This document shows positions 36,148 through 43,593 of a DNA stretch of 64,000 nt, one piece after another. Origin of the DNA: Solwaraspora sp. WMMD791 (GTDB taxonomy: Bacteria > Actinomycetota > Actinomycetes > Mycobacteriales > Micromonosporaceae). Below the pieces are notes generated by a model. It had not been told where the DNA came from and ran no database searches. It saw nothing but the letters and a program-made list of their open reading frames with translations. Location: assembly GCF_029581195.1 (NCBI RefSeq), contig NZ_CP120737.1, positions 3,697,001-3,761,000 of the forward strand. Reading direction: 5' to 3'. Each line of letters opens with the position of its first letter. The first letter of the stretch is position 1. Position numbers and translations under genes: made by a program.

Positions 36148-38592
36148 TCAGACCTTCTCGATCGGGGCGTGCCGCAGCACCAGCCACATCGTCTGATCGC
36201 CGAAGTCGATCTGTGCCCTGGCCGCCGGGCCGTGGCCTTCCACCGCCAGCACCCGACCCAGCCCGTAACGCTGGTGGTTGACCCGCTCCCCGACCGCCAC
36301 CTTCGGAGCGGTTGGCAGCTCACTGGCGGTGCTCAGCCGGCTCGGGTCCACCCCGAGCCGCTGGGCGAGGCGGGCGGCTTTCGGCGTACCGCCGGCGAAG
36401 CCGCCACCGCGCGCCACCAGTGACCGGTCCGCAGTCCCCGACCGGCCCCCGACGCCGCCGCCCGTGCCGGACCAGGACGTGTACGCGCCCTCGGTGCGCT
36501 CCCAGCGGACCAGCTCGGCCGGCAGCTCGGCGAGAAACCGCGACGGCGGGTTGTACGCCGGCTGCCCCCACGCCGCCCGGGTGACCGCGCGGGACAGCAG
36601 CAACCGCTGCCGGGCCCGGGTGATCCCGACGTACGCCAGCCGCCGCTCCTCCTCCAGCTCGCGGGTGTCGCCGAGGGCGCGCAGATGTGGGAAGACGCCG
36701 TCCTCCAGCCCGGTCAGGAAGACCACCGGGAACTCCAGGCCCTTCGCGGTGTGCAGCGTCATCAGCGTGACCACGCCCTGGTGGTCCGGATCGTCGTCGG
36801 GCACCTGGTCGGCGTCGGCGACCAACGCCACCTGCTCCAGGAAGCCGGCCAGGGTGGCCGGCTCGTCGGACGCCTCGACCCGCTCGGTGTACTCCCGGGC
36901 GACGCTGACCAGCTCCTGCAGGTTCTCCACCCGGCCGGCGTCCTGCGGGTCCAGGCTCTCCTCCAGCTCGGTGAGGTACCCCGACCGCAGCAGCACCGCC
37001 TCCAGGACCTCCTCCGGCGTGGCGGTGGCGGCCGTCTCACGGACTCCGTCGAGCAGCGCCACGAACTCGCCGATGGCGTTCACCGCCCGGGTGGAGATCC
37101 CCGGGGCCTCGGCGGCGCGGCTCAGCGCGGCGCCGAACGAAATCCGCTCCCGGGCGGCCAACGCCTCGACGCACGCCTCGGCCCGGTCGCCGATCCCCCG
37201 CCGGGGCGTGTTGAGCACCCGCCGGATGCTCACCGTGTCGTCGGCGTTGACCACCGCCCGCAGGTACGCCAGCGCGTCGCGGACCTCCTTGCGCTCGTAG
37301 AAGCGCACCCCGCCGACCACCTTGTACGGCAGCCCGACCCGGATGAACACCTCCTCGAAGACCCGTGACTGGGCGTTGGTGCGGTAGAAGACCGCGACGT
37401 CGCCCGGCCGGGCCGACCCGTCGTCGCAGAGCTGGTCGATCCGCCGGGCCACCCAGTCCGCCTCGGCGTGCTCGGTGTCGGCGACGTAGCCGACGATCGG
37501 CTCGCCGTCGCCCTGGTCGCTCCAGAGCCGTTTCGGCTTGCGGCCGGCGTTGTTGGTGATCACCGCGTTCGCGGCGGACAGGATCGTCTGGGTGGAGCGG
37601 TAGTTCTGCTCCAGCAGGATCGTGCGGGCCTGGGCGAAGTCGCGCTCGAACTCAAGAATGTTGCGAATGGTCGCGCCCCGGAAGGCGTAGATCGACTGGT
37701 CGGCGTCGCCGACCACGCAGAGCTCCCCCGGCGGTACGCCGTCGCTGCCGTCGCCGACCAGCTCCTTGACCAACTGGTACTGCGCGTGGTTGGTGTCCTG
37801 GTACTCGTCGACCAACACGTGCCGGAACCGCCGACGGTAGCTCTCCGCGACGTGCGGGTGGGACTGCAACAGGTGCACCGTCGTCATGATCAGATCGTCG
37901 AAGTCGAGCGCGTGCGCCTCCCGCAGCCGGCGCTGGTAGAGCGCGTACGCCTCGGCGAGCGCCCGCTCGTTGGGGCCAGCCGCCCGGTCGGTGAACGTTT
38001 CCGGGTCGACCAGCTCGTTCTTCAGGTTCGACACTCCGGTGGCCAGCCCACGGGCCGGATAGCGCTTCGGATCCAGGTCCAGCTCGCGGGCGACGAGCTG
38101 CATCAGCCGCCGGGAATCGTCGGCGTCGTAGATCGAGAAGGTGGACTTCAGACCGGCGTGCTCGTGCTCGGAGCGCAGGATCCGCACACAGGCGGAGTGG
38201 AACGTGGAGACCCACATCATCCGGGCCCGGGGGCCGACCAGGTTGCCGACCCGCTCCTTCAACTCCCCGGCGGCCTTGTTGGTGAAGGTGATCGCCAGAA
38301 TCTCACCGGGGTGGGTGCGCCGAGCGGCGAGCAGATACGCGATCCGGTGGGTGAGCACCTTGGTCTTGCCCGACCCGGCACCGGCGACGATCAGCAGCGG
38401 GCCACCGGCGTGGGCGACCGCGTCCCGCTGCGGGCCGTTGAGACCGGTCAGCAGGGCCGCGCCGGCGAGGGAACCGTCGTCGCCGGTCCGGGCGCGGTCA
38501 GCGGTACGAGGGCTGTCGTCGGGTACGCCACTACCGCCACGGCTGGCAGCAGGTACGGGTGTGGCCGCTGGGGTTTCGAAGAGAGGATGCAT
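36148..38592 (-). CDS. pcrA: ATP-dependent DNA helicase PcrA/UvrD
   Basis: An 814-residue superfamily 1A 3'-5' helicase. Motifs: Q-motif LNGPQRDAV, Walker A VAGAGSGKTKVLTHRIAYLL, motif Ia AITFTNKAAGELKERV, motif II VLVDEYQDTNHAQYQLVK, motif III VGDADQSIYAFRGA, motif IV LLEQNYRSTQTILSAAN, motif V TLHTAKGLEFPVVFLTGLED and motif VI YVGITRARQRLLLSRA. The C-terminal Tudor-like RNA-polymerase-binding segment is present (VGERVNHQRYGLGRVLAVEG). A 50-residue disordered N-tail precedes the core. It acts in nucleotide-excision repair, complementing Mfd in this window. Confidence 0.97.
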   Translation of the reverse strand: MHPLFETPAATPVPAASRGGSGVPDDSPRTADRARTGDDGSLAGAALLTGLNGPQRDAVAHAGGPLLIVAGAGSGKTKVLTHRIAYLLAARRTHPGEILAITFTNKAAGELKERVGNLVGPRARMMWVSTFHSACVRILRSEHEHAGLKSTFSIYDADDSRRLMQLVARELDLDPKRYPARGLATGVSNLKNELVDPETFTDRAAGPNERALAEAYALYQRRLREAHALDFDDLIMTTVHLLQSHPHVAESYRRRFRHVLVDEYQDTNHAQYQLVKELVGDGSDGVPPGELCVVGDADQSIYAFRGATIRNILEFERDFAQARTILLEQNYRSTQTILSAANAVITNNAGRKPKRLWSDQGDGEPIVGYVADTEHAEADWVARRIDQLCDDGSARPGDVAVFYRTNAQSRVFEEVFIRVGLPYKVVGGVRFYERKEVRDALAYLRAVVNADDTVSIRRVLNTPRRGIGDRAEACVEALAARERISFGAALSRAAEAPGISTRAVNAIGEFVALLDGVRETAATATPEEVLEAVLLRSGYLTELEESLDPQDAGRVENLQELVSVAREYTERVEASDEPATLAGFLEQVALVADADQVPDDDPDHQGVVTLMTLHTAKGLEFPVVFLTGLEDGVFPHLRALGDTRELEEERRLAYVGITRARQRLLLSRAVTRAAWGQPAYNPPSRFLAELPAELVRWERTEGAYTSWSGTGGGVGGRSGTADRSLVARGGGFAGGTPKAARLAQRLGVDPSRLSTASELPTAPKVAVGERVNHQRYGLGRVLAVEGHGPAARAQIDFGDQTMWLVLRHAPIEKV

Positions 38593-38662
38593 CGCAGCAG
38601 GAGTCTATGCCGACCGACTGACAGCGGTGAGCAGGCTCTCGGCGGGCAGTTGGCCGGAATCC

Positions 38663-38692
38663 TTGCGCTGGCGTCGGCCGCATGGGCATACT
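38663..38692 (+). promoter_or_regulatory. Promoter of the aromatic leader and chorismate mutase gene
   Basis: TTGCGC (38663-38668) and CATACT (38687-38692) are spaced by 18 nt and resemble sigma-70-type -35 and -10 boxes. The -10 box ends 7 nt before the GTG at 38700, so transcription would start at that codon and the message would be leaderless. Inferred, not measured. Confidence 0.55.
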
Positions 38693-38699
38693 CACAGGC

Positions 38700-38768
38700 G
38701 TGATCCGCCGAGCGCGATTTTACTTTACCTACGGTTCCGGGAGTCCGGCTGCCGCAGGTCGCGCCTGA
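38700..38768 (+). CDS. Aromatic leader peptide (candidate attenuator peptide)
   Basis: A 22-codon frame from GTG 38700 to TGA 38766-38768. It encodes MIRRARFYFTYGSG and then SPAAAGRA. The Phe-Tyr-Phe-Thr-Tyr run uses TTT TAC TTT ACC TAC, unusually AT-rich codons for this genome. Four of five consecutive codons ask for the products of the pathway branch that the downstream chorismate mutase feeds. The predicted promoter would begin transcription at the GTG. Fifteen nt after the stop begins a strong hairpin. An in-frame ATG at 38682 overlaps the -10 box and is therefore unlikely. Confidence 0.65.
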   Translation: MIRRARFYFTYGSGSPAAAGRA

Positions 38769-38782
38769 TCATCAGACCTACG

Positions 38783-38816
38783 AATGCCCCGGCTCTCGCG
38801 AGAGTCCGGGGCATTT
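38783..38816 (+). terminator. Hairpin in the leader of the chorismate mutase gene (attenuator terminator)
   Basis: AATGCCCCGG (38783-38792) pairs with CCGGGGCATT (38806-38815); inside it CTCTCG/CGAGAG extends the stem, with one bulged T at 38805. ATTTCG follows. The stem is about 16 bp and lies between the aromatic leader peptide and the gene. A shorter hairpin centred on CTGATCATCAG precedes it and could be part of an alternative fold. Confidence 0.75.
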
Positions 38817-38874
38817 CGCGTTCCGGGCATCGCGGAGCGTCCACCGGGGGCCCGACCAGTCCAGGAGGCAGGAC

Positions 38875-39228
38875 ATGGGGACCAACGCCGTAGCGCCACA
38901 GAGCGCCGAGGACAGCGCCACCGGTGCCACCACGGGCGGCACACCGCCGGGTGGCCGGCAGCAGACCGGCACCGACGCTCCGGAGGCGGCCGACCGGATC
39001 CTGGCGATCCGCGACCGGATCAACGAGATCGACGAGGCCTTGATCTCGCTGTGGCAGGAACGTGCCGAACTGTCGCGCCAGGTCGGCGCGGTCCGGATCG
39101 CCTCCGGCGGCACCCGGCTGGTGCTGTCGCGCGAACGGGAGATCATGGAGCGGTACCGCACCGCGCTGGGCGCGGACGGCACCCAACTGGCCCTGCTGGT
39201 GCTGCGCGCCGGCCGTGGGCCGCTCTGA
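38875..39228 (+). CDS. Chorismate mutase (AroQ class)
   Basis: A 117-residue protein whose last 80 residues are an AroQ-type helical chorismate mutase: RILAIRDRINEIDEALISLW, QERAELSRQVGAVRI, and SREREIMERYRTALG, with the conserved Arg, Lys/Arg and Glu positions of the active site in register. The N-terminal 38 residues are a Gly/Thr/Ala-rich extension. ATG at 38875 has AGGAGG about 6 nt upstream. It converts chorismate to prephenate, the branch point to Phe and Tyr. The 107-nt leader carries the aromatic peptide and hairpin described separately. Confidence 0.9.
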   Translation: MGTNAVAPQSAEDSATGATTGGTPPGGRQQTGTDAPEAADRILAIRDRINEIDEALISLWQERAELSRQVGAVRIASGGTRLVLSREREIMERYRTALGADGTQLALLVLRAGRGPL

Positions 39229-39300
39229 GCCATCCGTGAGCGGCCGGTTCAACGACCTGTGAACCGCCGATTCGATTGCCCGTGAGTCGCCGCTGACGCG

Positions 39301-39356
39301 ACGGTGGCCGGCACCGATGACACCCGACGAGGGTGACGACCGGCGCCGGCCACCGT
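39301..39356. terminator. 12-bp hairpin between chorismate mutase and the oligopeptide ABC operon
   Basis: ACGGTGGCCGGC (39301-39312) and GCCGGCCACCGT (39345-39356) are exact complements; the loop contains a smaller CACCC/GGGTG stem. It lies between convergent units. Confidence 0.8.
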
Positions 39357-39378
39357 GGGCGGCAGCGCAGCCAGAGAG

Positions 39379-40389
39379 CTACTCCTTGGCGTGCACCACG
39401 TCGCGTACCTCGGCGAAGTGGCAGGCGCTCGGGTGCGCCGACGCGTCCCGTACCGTCAACGCCGGCTCCTCGGTCGCGCAGAGGTCCTGCGCCTTCCAGC
39501 AGCGGGTGCGGAACCGGCAGCCCGACGGCGGGTCGGCCGGCGACGGCACGTCACCTTCCAGAACGATCTGGTCACGCAGGCCGCGTACGGTCGGGTCCGG
39601 CAGCGGCACGGCGGAGAGCAACGCCTGGGTGTACGGGTGGGTCGGCCGCTCGTAGATCTCGTCCTCGTTGCCGATCTCCACGACCTTGCCGAGGTACATC
39701 ACCGCGACCCGGTTGGCGATGTGCCGCACCACCGACAGGTCGTGCGCGATGAAGATGTACGACAGCCCCAGCTCCTTCTGCAGCTTCTCCAGCAGGTTGA
39801 TCACCTGGGCCTGGATCGACACGTCGAGCGCGGAGACCGGCTCGTCGCAGAGGATGATCTCGGGACGCAGGGCGAGCGCCCGGGCGATCCCGATCCGCTG
39901 CCGCTGCCCGCCGGAGAACTGGTGCGGATACCGGTTGATGTGGTCGGGGTTGAGGCCGACCAGGTCCAGCAGCTCCTGGACCCGCCGTCGCCGGTCGCCG
40001 CGCGGCGCGACGTCCGGGTGGATCTCGAACGGCTCACCGATCAGGTCGCCGACCGTCATCCGTGGGTTCAGCGACGTGTACGGGTCCTGCATCACCAGCT
40101 GGATGTTGCGCCGGGCCCGACGCAGCTCGGCGCGGCTGCGACCGGCCACGTCGGTGCCGTGCACCAGGATCGAACCCGACGACGGCTTCTCCAGCCCGAC
40201 CAGCAGCTTGGCCAGGGTGGACTTGCCGCAGCCGGACTCACCGACGATGCCGAGGGTCTCGCCCCGGCTCAACTGCAGGTTGATGCCGTCGACCGCGCGG
40301 ACCGCGCCGATCTGCTTCTTGAACAGGATGCCCTGGGTCAGCGGGAAGTGCTTGACCAGGTCCCGGGTCTCCAGAACGACGTCACTCAT
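39379..40389 (-). CDS. Oligopeptide/dipeptide ABC transporter ATP-binding protein (OppF/DppF type)
   Basis: A 336-residue ATPase, last gene of the operon. Walker A GIVGESGCGKSTLAKLL, Q-loop LVMQDPYTSLNPR, signature PHQFSGGQRQRIGIARALA, Walker B IILCDEPVSALDVS, switch IAHDLSVV. The OppF C-terminal extension SGCRFRTRCWKAQDLC carries the cysteine cluster (CxxxxxxC...C) of the family. Its start lies 8 nt inside the upstream OppD gene. Confidence 0.95.
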   Translation of the reverse strand: MSDVVLETRDLVKHFPLTQGILFKKQIGAVRAVDGINLQLSRGETLGIVGESGCGKSTLAKLLVGLEKPSSGSILVHGTDVAGRSRAELRRARRNIQLVMQDPYTSLNPRMTVGDLIGEPFEIHPDVAPRGDRRRRVQELLDLVGLNPDHINRYPHQFSGGQRQRIGIARALALRPEIILCDEPVSALDVSIQAQVINLLEKLQKELGLSYIFIAHDLSVVRHIANRVAVMYLGKVVEIGNEDEIYERPTHPYTQALLSAVPLPDPTVRGLRDQIVLEGDVPSPADPPSGCRFRTRCWKAQDLCATEEPALTVRDASAHPSACHFAEVRDVVHAKE

Positions 40390-41425
40390 CGCCCTTGACC
40401 TCCTTCCAGAAGTGGCAGGCGGAGGTACGGGTGGGGGCCACCGGGAACCGCGGTGGTGGCGGATCGGCCCGGCAGACGTCCTGCGCGTACCGGCACCGGG
40501 GGTTGAACGAGCAACCCGCTGGGATGTTCGTCAACGCCGGTGGCAGCCCCTTGATGACGTTGAGCTGCTGGCCCTTGAGGTCGATCCGGGGGATCGACTC
40601 CAGCAGCGCCTTGGTGTACGGGTGCGCCGGTGAGGCGTAGATGTCCCGGACCGGCGCCTCCTCGACGACCCGACCCGCGTACATGACGGAGATCCGGTCG
40701 GCGACGTCGGCGACCACCCCCATGTCGTGGGTGATCAGCACCAGACCCATGTTGCGTTCCCGCTGCAGCTCTGCGAGCAGGCTCATCACCTGGGCCTGGA
40801 CGGTCACGTCGAGGGCGGTGGTCGGCTCGTCGGCGATCAGCACCTCGGGGTCGAGCGCCAACGCCATCGCGATCATCACCCGCTGGCGCATACCGCCGGA
40901 GAACTGGTGCGGGAAGTCGTTCACCCGCTGCCGGGCGGCCGGGATCTTCACCAGGTCGAGCAGCTCGACCGCGCGGGCCTTGCTGTCGGCCCGGGACATC
41001 CCCCGGTGCTTGCGGAACAGTTCGGACAGCTGGAACCCGACGGTGAAGACCGGGTTCAGCGCCGACAGCGCGTCCTGGAAGATCATCGCGATCCGGTTCG
41101 CCCGGATCTTGCGACGCTGCGACTCCGGCAGCTTCAGCAGGTCGACGCCGCGGTAGCGGATCTCGCCACCGGTGACGTACCCGGGGGGCGAGTCGATGAT
41201 GCCCATGATCGCCTGCGCGGTGACGCTCTTGCCGCAGCCGGACTCACCGAGGATCGCCAGGGTCTCACCGGGCTGCAGCGAGAAGCTGACCCCGTTGACC
41301 GCGTGCGCGATGCCGTTGCGGGTGCGGAACTCGACCTGCAGGTCCTTGACCTGCAGCGGCGGGGCGCTGGAGTCGAGGCCGGGCAGTGCGTCGATGGTGG
41401 CGGTGATGTCTCTGTCCGTCGTCAT
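40382..41425 (-). CDS. Oligopeptide/dipeptide ABC transporter ATP-binding protein (OppD/DppD type)
   Basis: A 347-residue ATPase. Walker A ILGESGCGKSVTAQAIMG, Q-loop MIFQDALSALNPVFTVG, signature PHQFSGGMRQRVMIAMALA, Walker B VLIADEPTTALDVTVQAQ, switch LITHDMGVV, and the oligopeptide-transport C-terminal domain with AGCSFNPRCRYAQDVC. ATG at 41425, 8 nt after the OppC stop. Partner of the OppF-type ATPase. Confidence 0.95.
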   Translation of the reverse strand: MTTDRDITATIDALPGLDSSAPPLQVKDLQVEFRTRNGIAHAVNGVSFSLQPGETLAILGESGCGKSVTAQAIMGIIDSPPGYVTGGEIRYRGVDLLKLPESQRRKIRANRIAMIFQDALSALNPVFTVGFQLSELFRKHRGMSRADSKARAVELLDLVKIPAARQRVNDFPHQFSGGMRQRVMIAMALALDPEVLIADEPTTALDVTVQAQVMSLLAELQRERNMGLVLITHDMGVVADVADRISVMYAGRVVEEAPVRDIYASPAHPYTKALLESIPRIDLKGQQLNVIKGLPPALTNIPAGCSFNPRCRYAQDVCRADPPPPRFPVAPTRTSACHFWKEVKGDE

Positions 41426-41433
41426 GGCTCACC

Positions 41434-42408
41434 TCACCGCAGTTTCGGGTCGAGGGCGTCACGCAGCGCGTCGCCCATGAGGATGAAGGAGAGCACCGTG
41501 CCGACCAGCAGGCCACACGGGAACAGCAGCAGCCAGGGGTCCTCCAGGAAGTAGACCTGGTGGGCGTTGATCATGATGCCCCAGGACTGCGTCGGGGCCC
41601 GCAGGCCGACGCCGAGGTAGGTCAACGTCGCCTCGGCCGCCACGAACGCACCCAGCGCGATGGTCGCGTAGACGACCATCGGCGCGATCGCGTTCGGCAG
41701 GATGTGCCGCATCATCATCCGGCCGTTGGTCGCGCCCATCGCCCGCGCCGCCTGGACGTAGTCCAGCCCCTTGGATGAGATCACGCTGCCCCGGATGATC
41801 CGGGCGATCGTGGTCCAGCCCAACAGGATCAGCACCGCGCCGATCGTCCAGACGTTCTGGATCCGGATCACCGTCAGGAAGACGATCGCGCCGAGCAGGA
41901 ACGGCAGTGAGAAGAAGATGTCGGTGATGCGGGAGAGGATCGCGTCGACCCAGCCGCCGAAGTAGCCGGCCAGCAGGCCGATGGCGCCGCCGATGAGCAC
42001 GATGCCCGAGGTCGCGAAGATCGCGATCGACAGCGATGGCCGGGCACCGTAGATGGCGTGCGAGTAGTAGTCGCAGCCCAGCTGGTCGAAGCCGAACGGA
42101 TGGTCCCAGCTCGGTGGCGTCCGGGTCCGGGAGACGTTGCAGTCGGCCGGGTTCTGGCTGGTCCACAGCCCGGGGAAGGCCGCCATCGAGCCGACGATCA
42201 GCAGGTAGATCGACGCGATCACGAAGACCGGGTCGCGGACCAGCTGCCGGCCCGCGTCGGCCCAGAGGCTGGCGTTGCGCTCCGTACCGGTCGTCGGGGT
42301 GCCGTTGGACGCGGTGCCGTTGGACGCGGCGTCGCCCGGGGTCGGGGTCCCGGCGGCGGGCGGCTCACCGTCGTCGACGGTCTTGGCCGCGTTGGTCGGG
42401 TCACTCAT
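41434..42408 (-). CDS. Oligopeptide/dipeptide ABC transporter permease (OppC/DppC type)
   Basis: A 324-residue permease. The N-terminal 45 residues are a Thr/Asn/Gly-rich hydrophilic tail. Membrane segments include VFVIASIYLLIVGSMAAFPG and the periplasmic signature HPFGFDQLGCDYYSHAIYGA of OppC proteins. The EAA coupling loop is DYVQAARAMGATNGRMMMRH-ILPNAIAP. The gene lies 71 nt after oppB. Confidence 0.95.
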   Translation of the reverse strand: MSDPTNAAKTVDDGEPPAAGTPTPGDAASNGTASNGTPTTGTERNASLWADAGRQLVRDPVFVIASIYLLIVGSMAAFPGLWTSQNPADCNVSRTRTPPSWDHPFGFDQLGCDYYSHAIYGARPSLSIAIFATSGIVLIGGAIGLLAGYFGGWVDAILSRITDIFFSLPFLLGAIVFLTVIRIQNVWTIGAVLILLGWTTIARIIRGSVISSKGLDYVQAARAMGATNGRMMMRHILPNAIAPMVVYATIALGAFVAAEATLTYLGVGLRAPTQSWGIMINAHQVYFLEDPWLLLFPCGLLVGTVLSFILMGDALRDALDPKLR

Positions 42409-42479
42409 GGTGCCACCTCACTACGCTCGGTCCGCCATGGGTCCGCACGGCGCCGGGCAGGCCGATGTGTCGGTTGTAC

Positions 42480-43490
42480 TCACTCATAGCGGATCCGTGG
42501 GTCGAGGACCGCGTAGAGCAGGTCGACCAGCAGGTTCACCACGAGGAAGACCAGGACCAGCATGGTGACCACGCCGATCGCCACGGACGCCTCACCGCCG
42601 GTCGCCGACCGGGCGACCAGCAGGCCGATGCCGGGGACGTTGAAGATCCGTTCGGTGACGACCGCGCCGCCCATCAGGACGCCGACGTCGACGCCCAGGT
42701 AGGTGATCACGGGGATCAGCGAGTTGCGCAGGGTGTGCACGCCGACGACCCGCTTGCGGGCCAGGCCCTTGGCCTTGGCGGTACGCACGTAGTCGGAGCG
42801 GATGTTCTCCATGATGCTGGTCCGGGTGAGCCGTGCGGTGGTGGCCAGCGACACCGCGCCGAGCACCAGACCGGGGATGACCAGGCTGGCGAACGGATAC
42901 TCCACCTTGAACCCGGCGCTGAAGACCCCGCGGGATATCAGGTCGGGTATCCAGTCGATGTCCCGCAGCACGTTGCCGAACTTGACCCCGACGTACTCGC
43001 GCACCACGATGCCGAGCACGAAGATCGGCACCGAGATCACGAACACCGTCGAAATCTTGACCAGGTAGTCGGCGAAGCTGCCGCTGCGCAGTCCGGCGAG
43101 CACGCCGGCGGCGATGCCCACGATGGACTGGAAGAGCATCGCGATCAGGACGATCTTCAGGGTGAACGGCACCGCGTCGGCCACCATCTCGACGACCGGC
43201 CGGCCGCGCAGGTTCACGCCGAAATCGAAGTGCAGGAATATGCCCTGCAGGCGGTCACCGAACAGCCCGAAGCAGGGGTTGAACTTCTGTTCCAGGCACG
43301 GGTCGTCGAGCCCCAGCTTGGCGCTGAGGGCGTCCATCTGTGCCTGGGTGGGGGTCCGGTCGCCGAACAGGGCCCGGACCGGGTTGCCGCTCAGTTGGAT
43401 ACCCACCGACGTGATGTAGTGCAGCAGGAACATCGTCCCGAGCACGGTGGGGATGAACTGGAGCAACCGTCGGATGACGTAGCGCCCCAT
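42480..43490 (-). CDS. Oligopeptide/dipeptide ABC transporter permease (OppB/DppB type)
   Basis: A 336-residue permease. N-terminus MGRYVIRRLLQFIPTVLGTM is the canonical OppB start, followed by LSGNPVRALFGDRTPTQAQM. About six membrane segments; EAA loop YVRTAKAKGLARKRVVGVHT-LRNSLIPVIT. An unusual Cys pair in DDPCLEQKFNPCFG lies in the first external loop. ATG at 43490. A 12-bp hairpin separates it from the upstream binding-protein gene. Confidence 0.95.
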   Translation of the reverse strand: MGRYVIRRLLQFIPTVLGTMFLLHYITSVGIQLSGNPVRALFGDRTPTQAQMDALSAKLGLDDPCLEQKFNPCFGLFGDRLQGIFLHFDFGVNLRGRPVVEMVADAVPFTLKIVLIAMLFQSIVGIAAGVLAGLRSGSFADYLVKISTVFVISVPIFVLGIVVREYVGVKFGNVLRDIDWIPDLISRGVFSAGFKVEYPFASLVIPGLVLGAVSLATTARLTRTSIMENIRSDYVRTAKAKGLARKRVVGVHTLRNSLIPVITYLGVDVGVLMGGAVVTERIFNVPGIGLLVARSATGGEASVAIGVVTMLVLVFLVVNLLVDLLYAVLDPRIRYE

Positions 43491-43516
43491 GACGGGGGTC
43501 TCCTCTCGGCGCTAAA

Positions 43517-43560
43517 CGTGGCGGCAACAGGCTCCTCGTGGGAGACCCGTTGCCGCCACG
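43517..43560 (-). terminator. 12-bp hairpin between the binding-protein gene and permease gene
   Basis: CGTGGCGGCAAC (43517-43528) and GTTGCCGCCACG (43549-43560) pair perfectly; the loop has its own small stem. Inside an operon, such a structure usually causes partial termination or protects the upstream message so that more binding protein than permease is made. Confidence 0.75.
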
Positions 43561-43593
43561 TCGCGTTACGACTTGATCAGTCAGACCCGGGGG

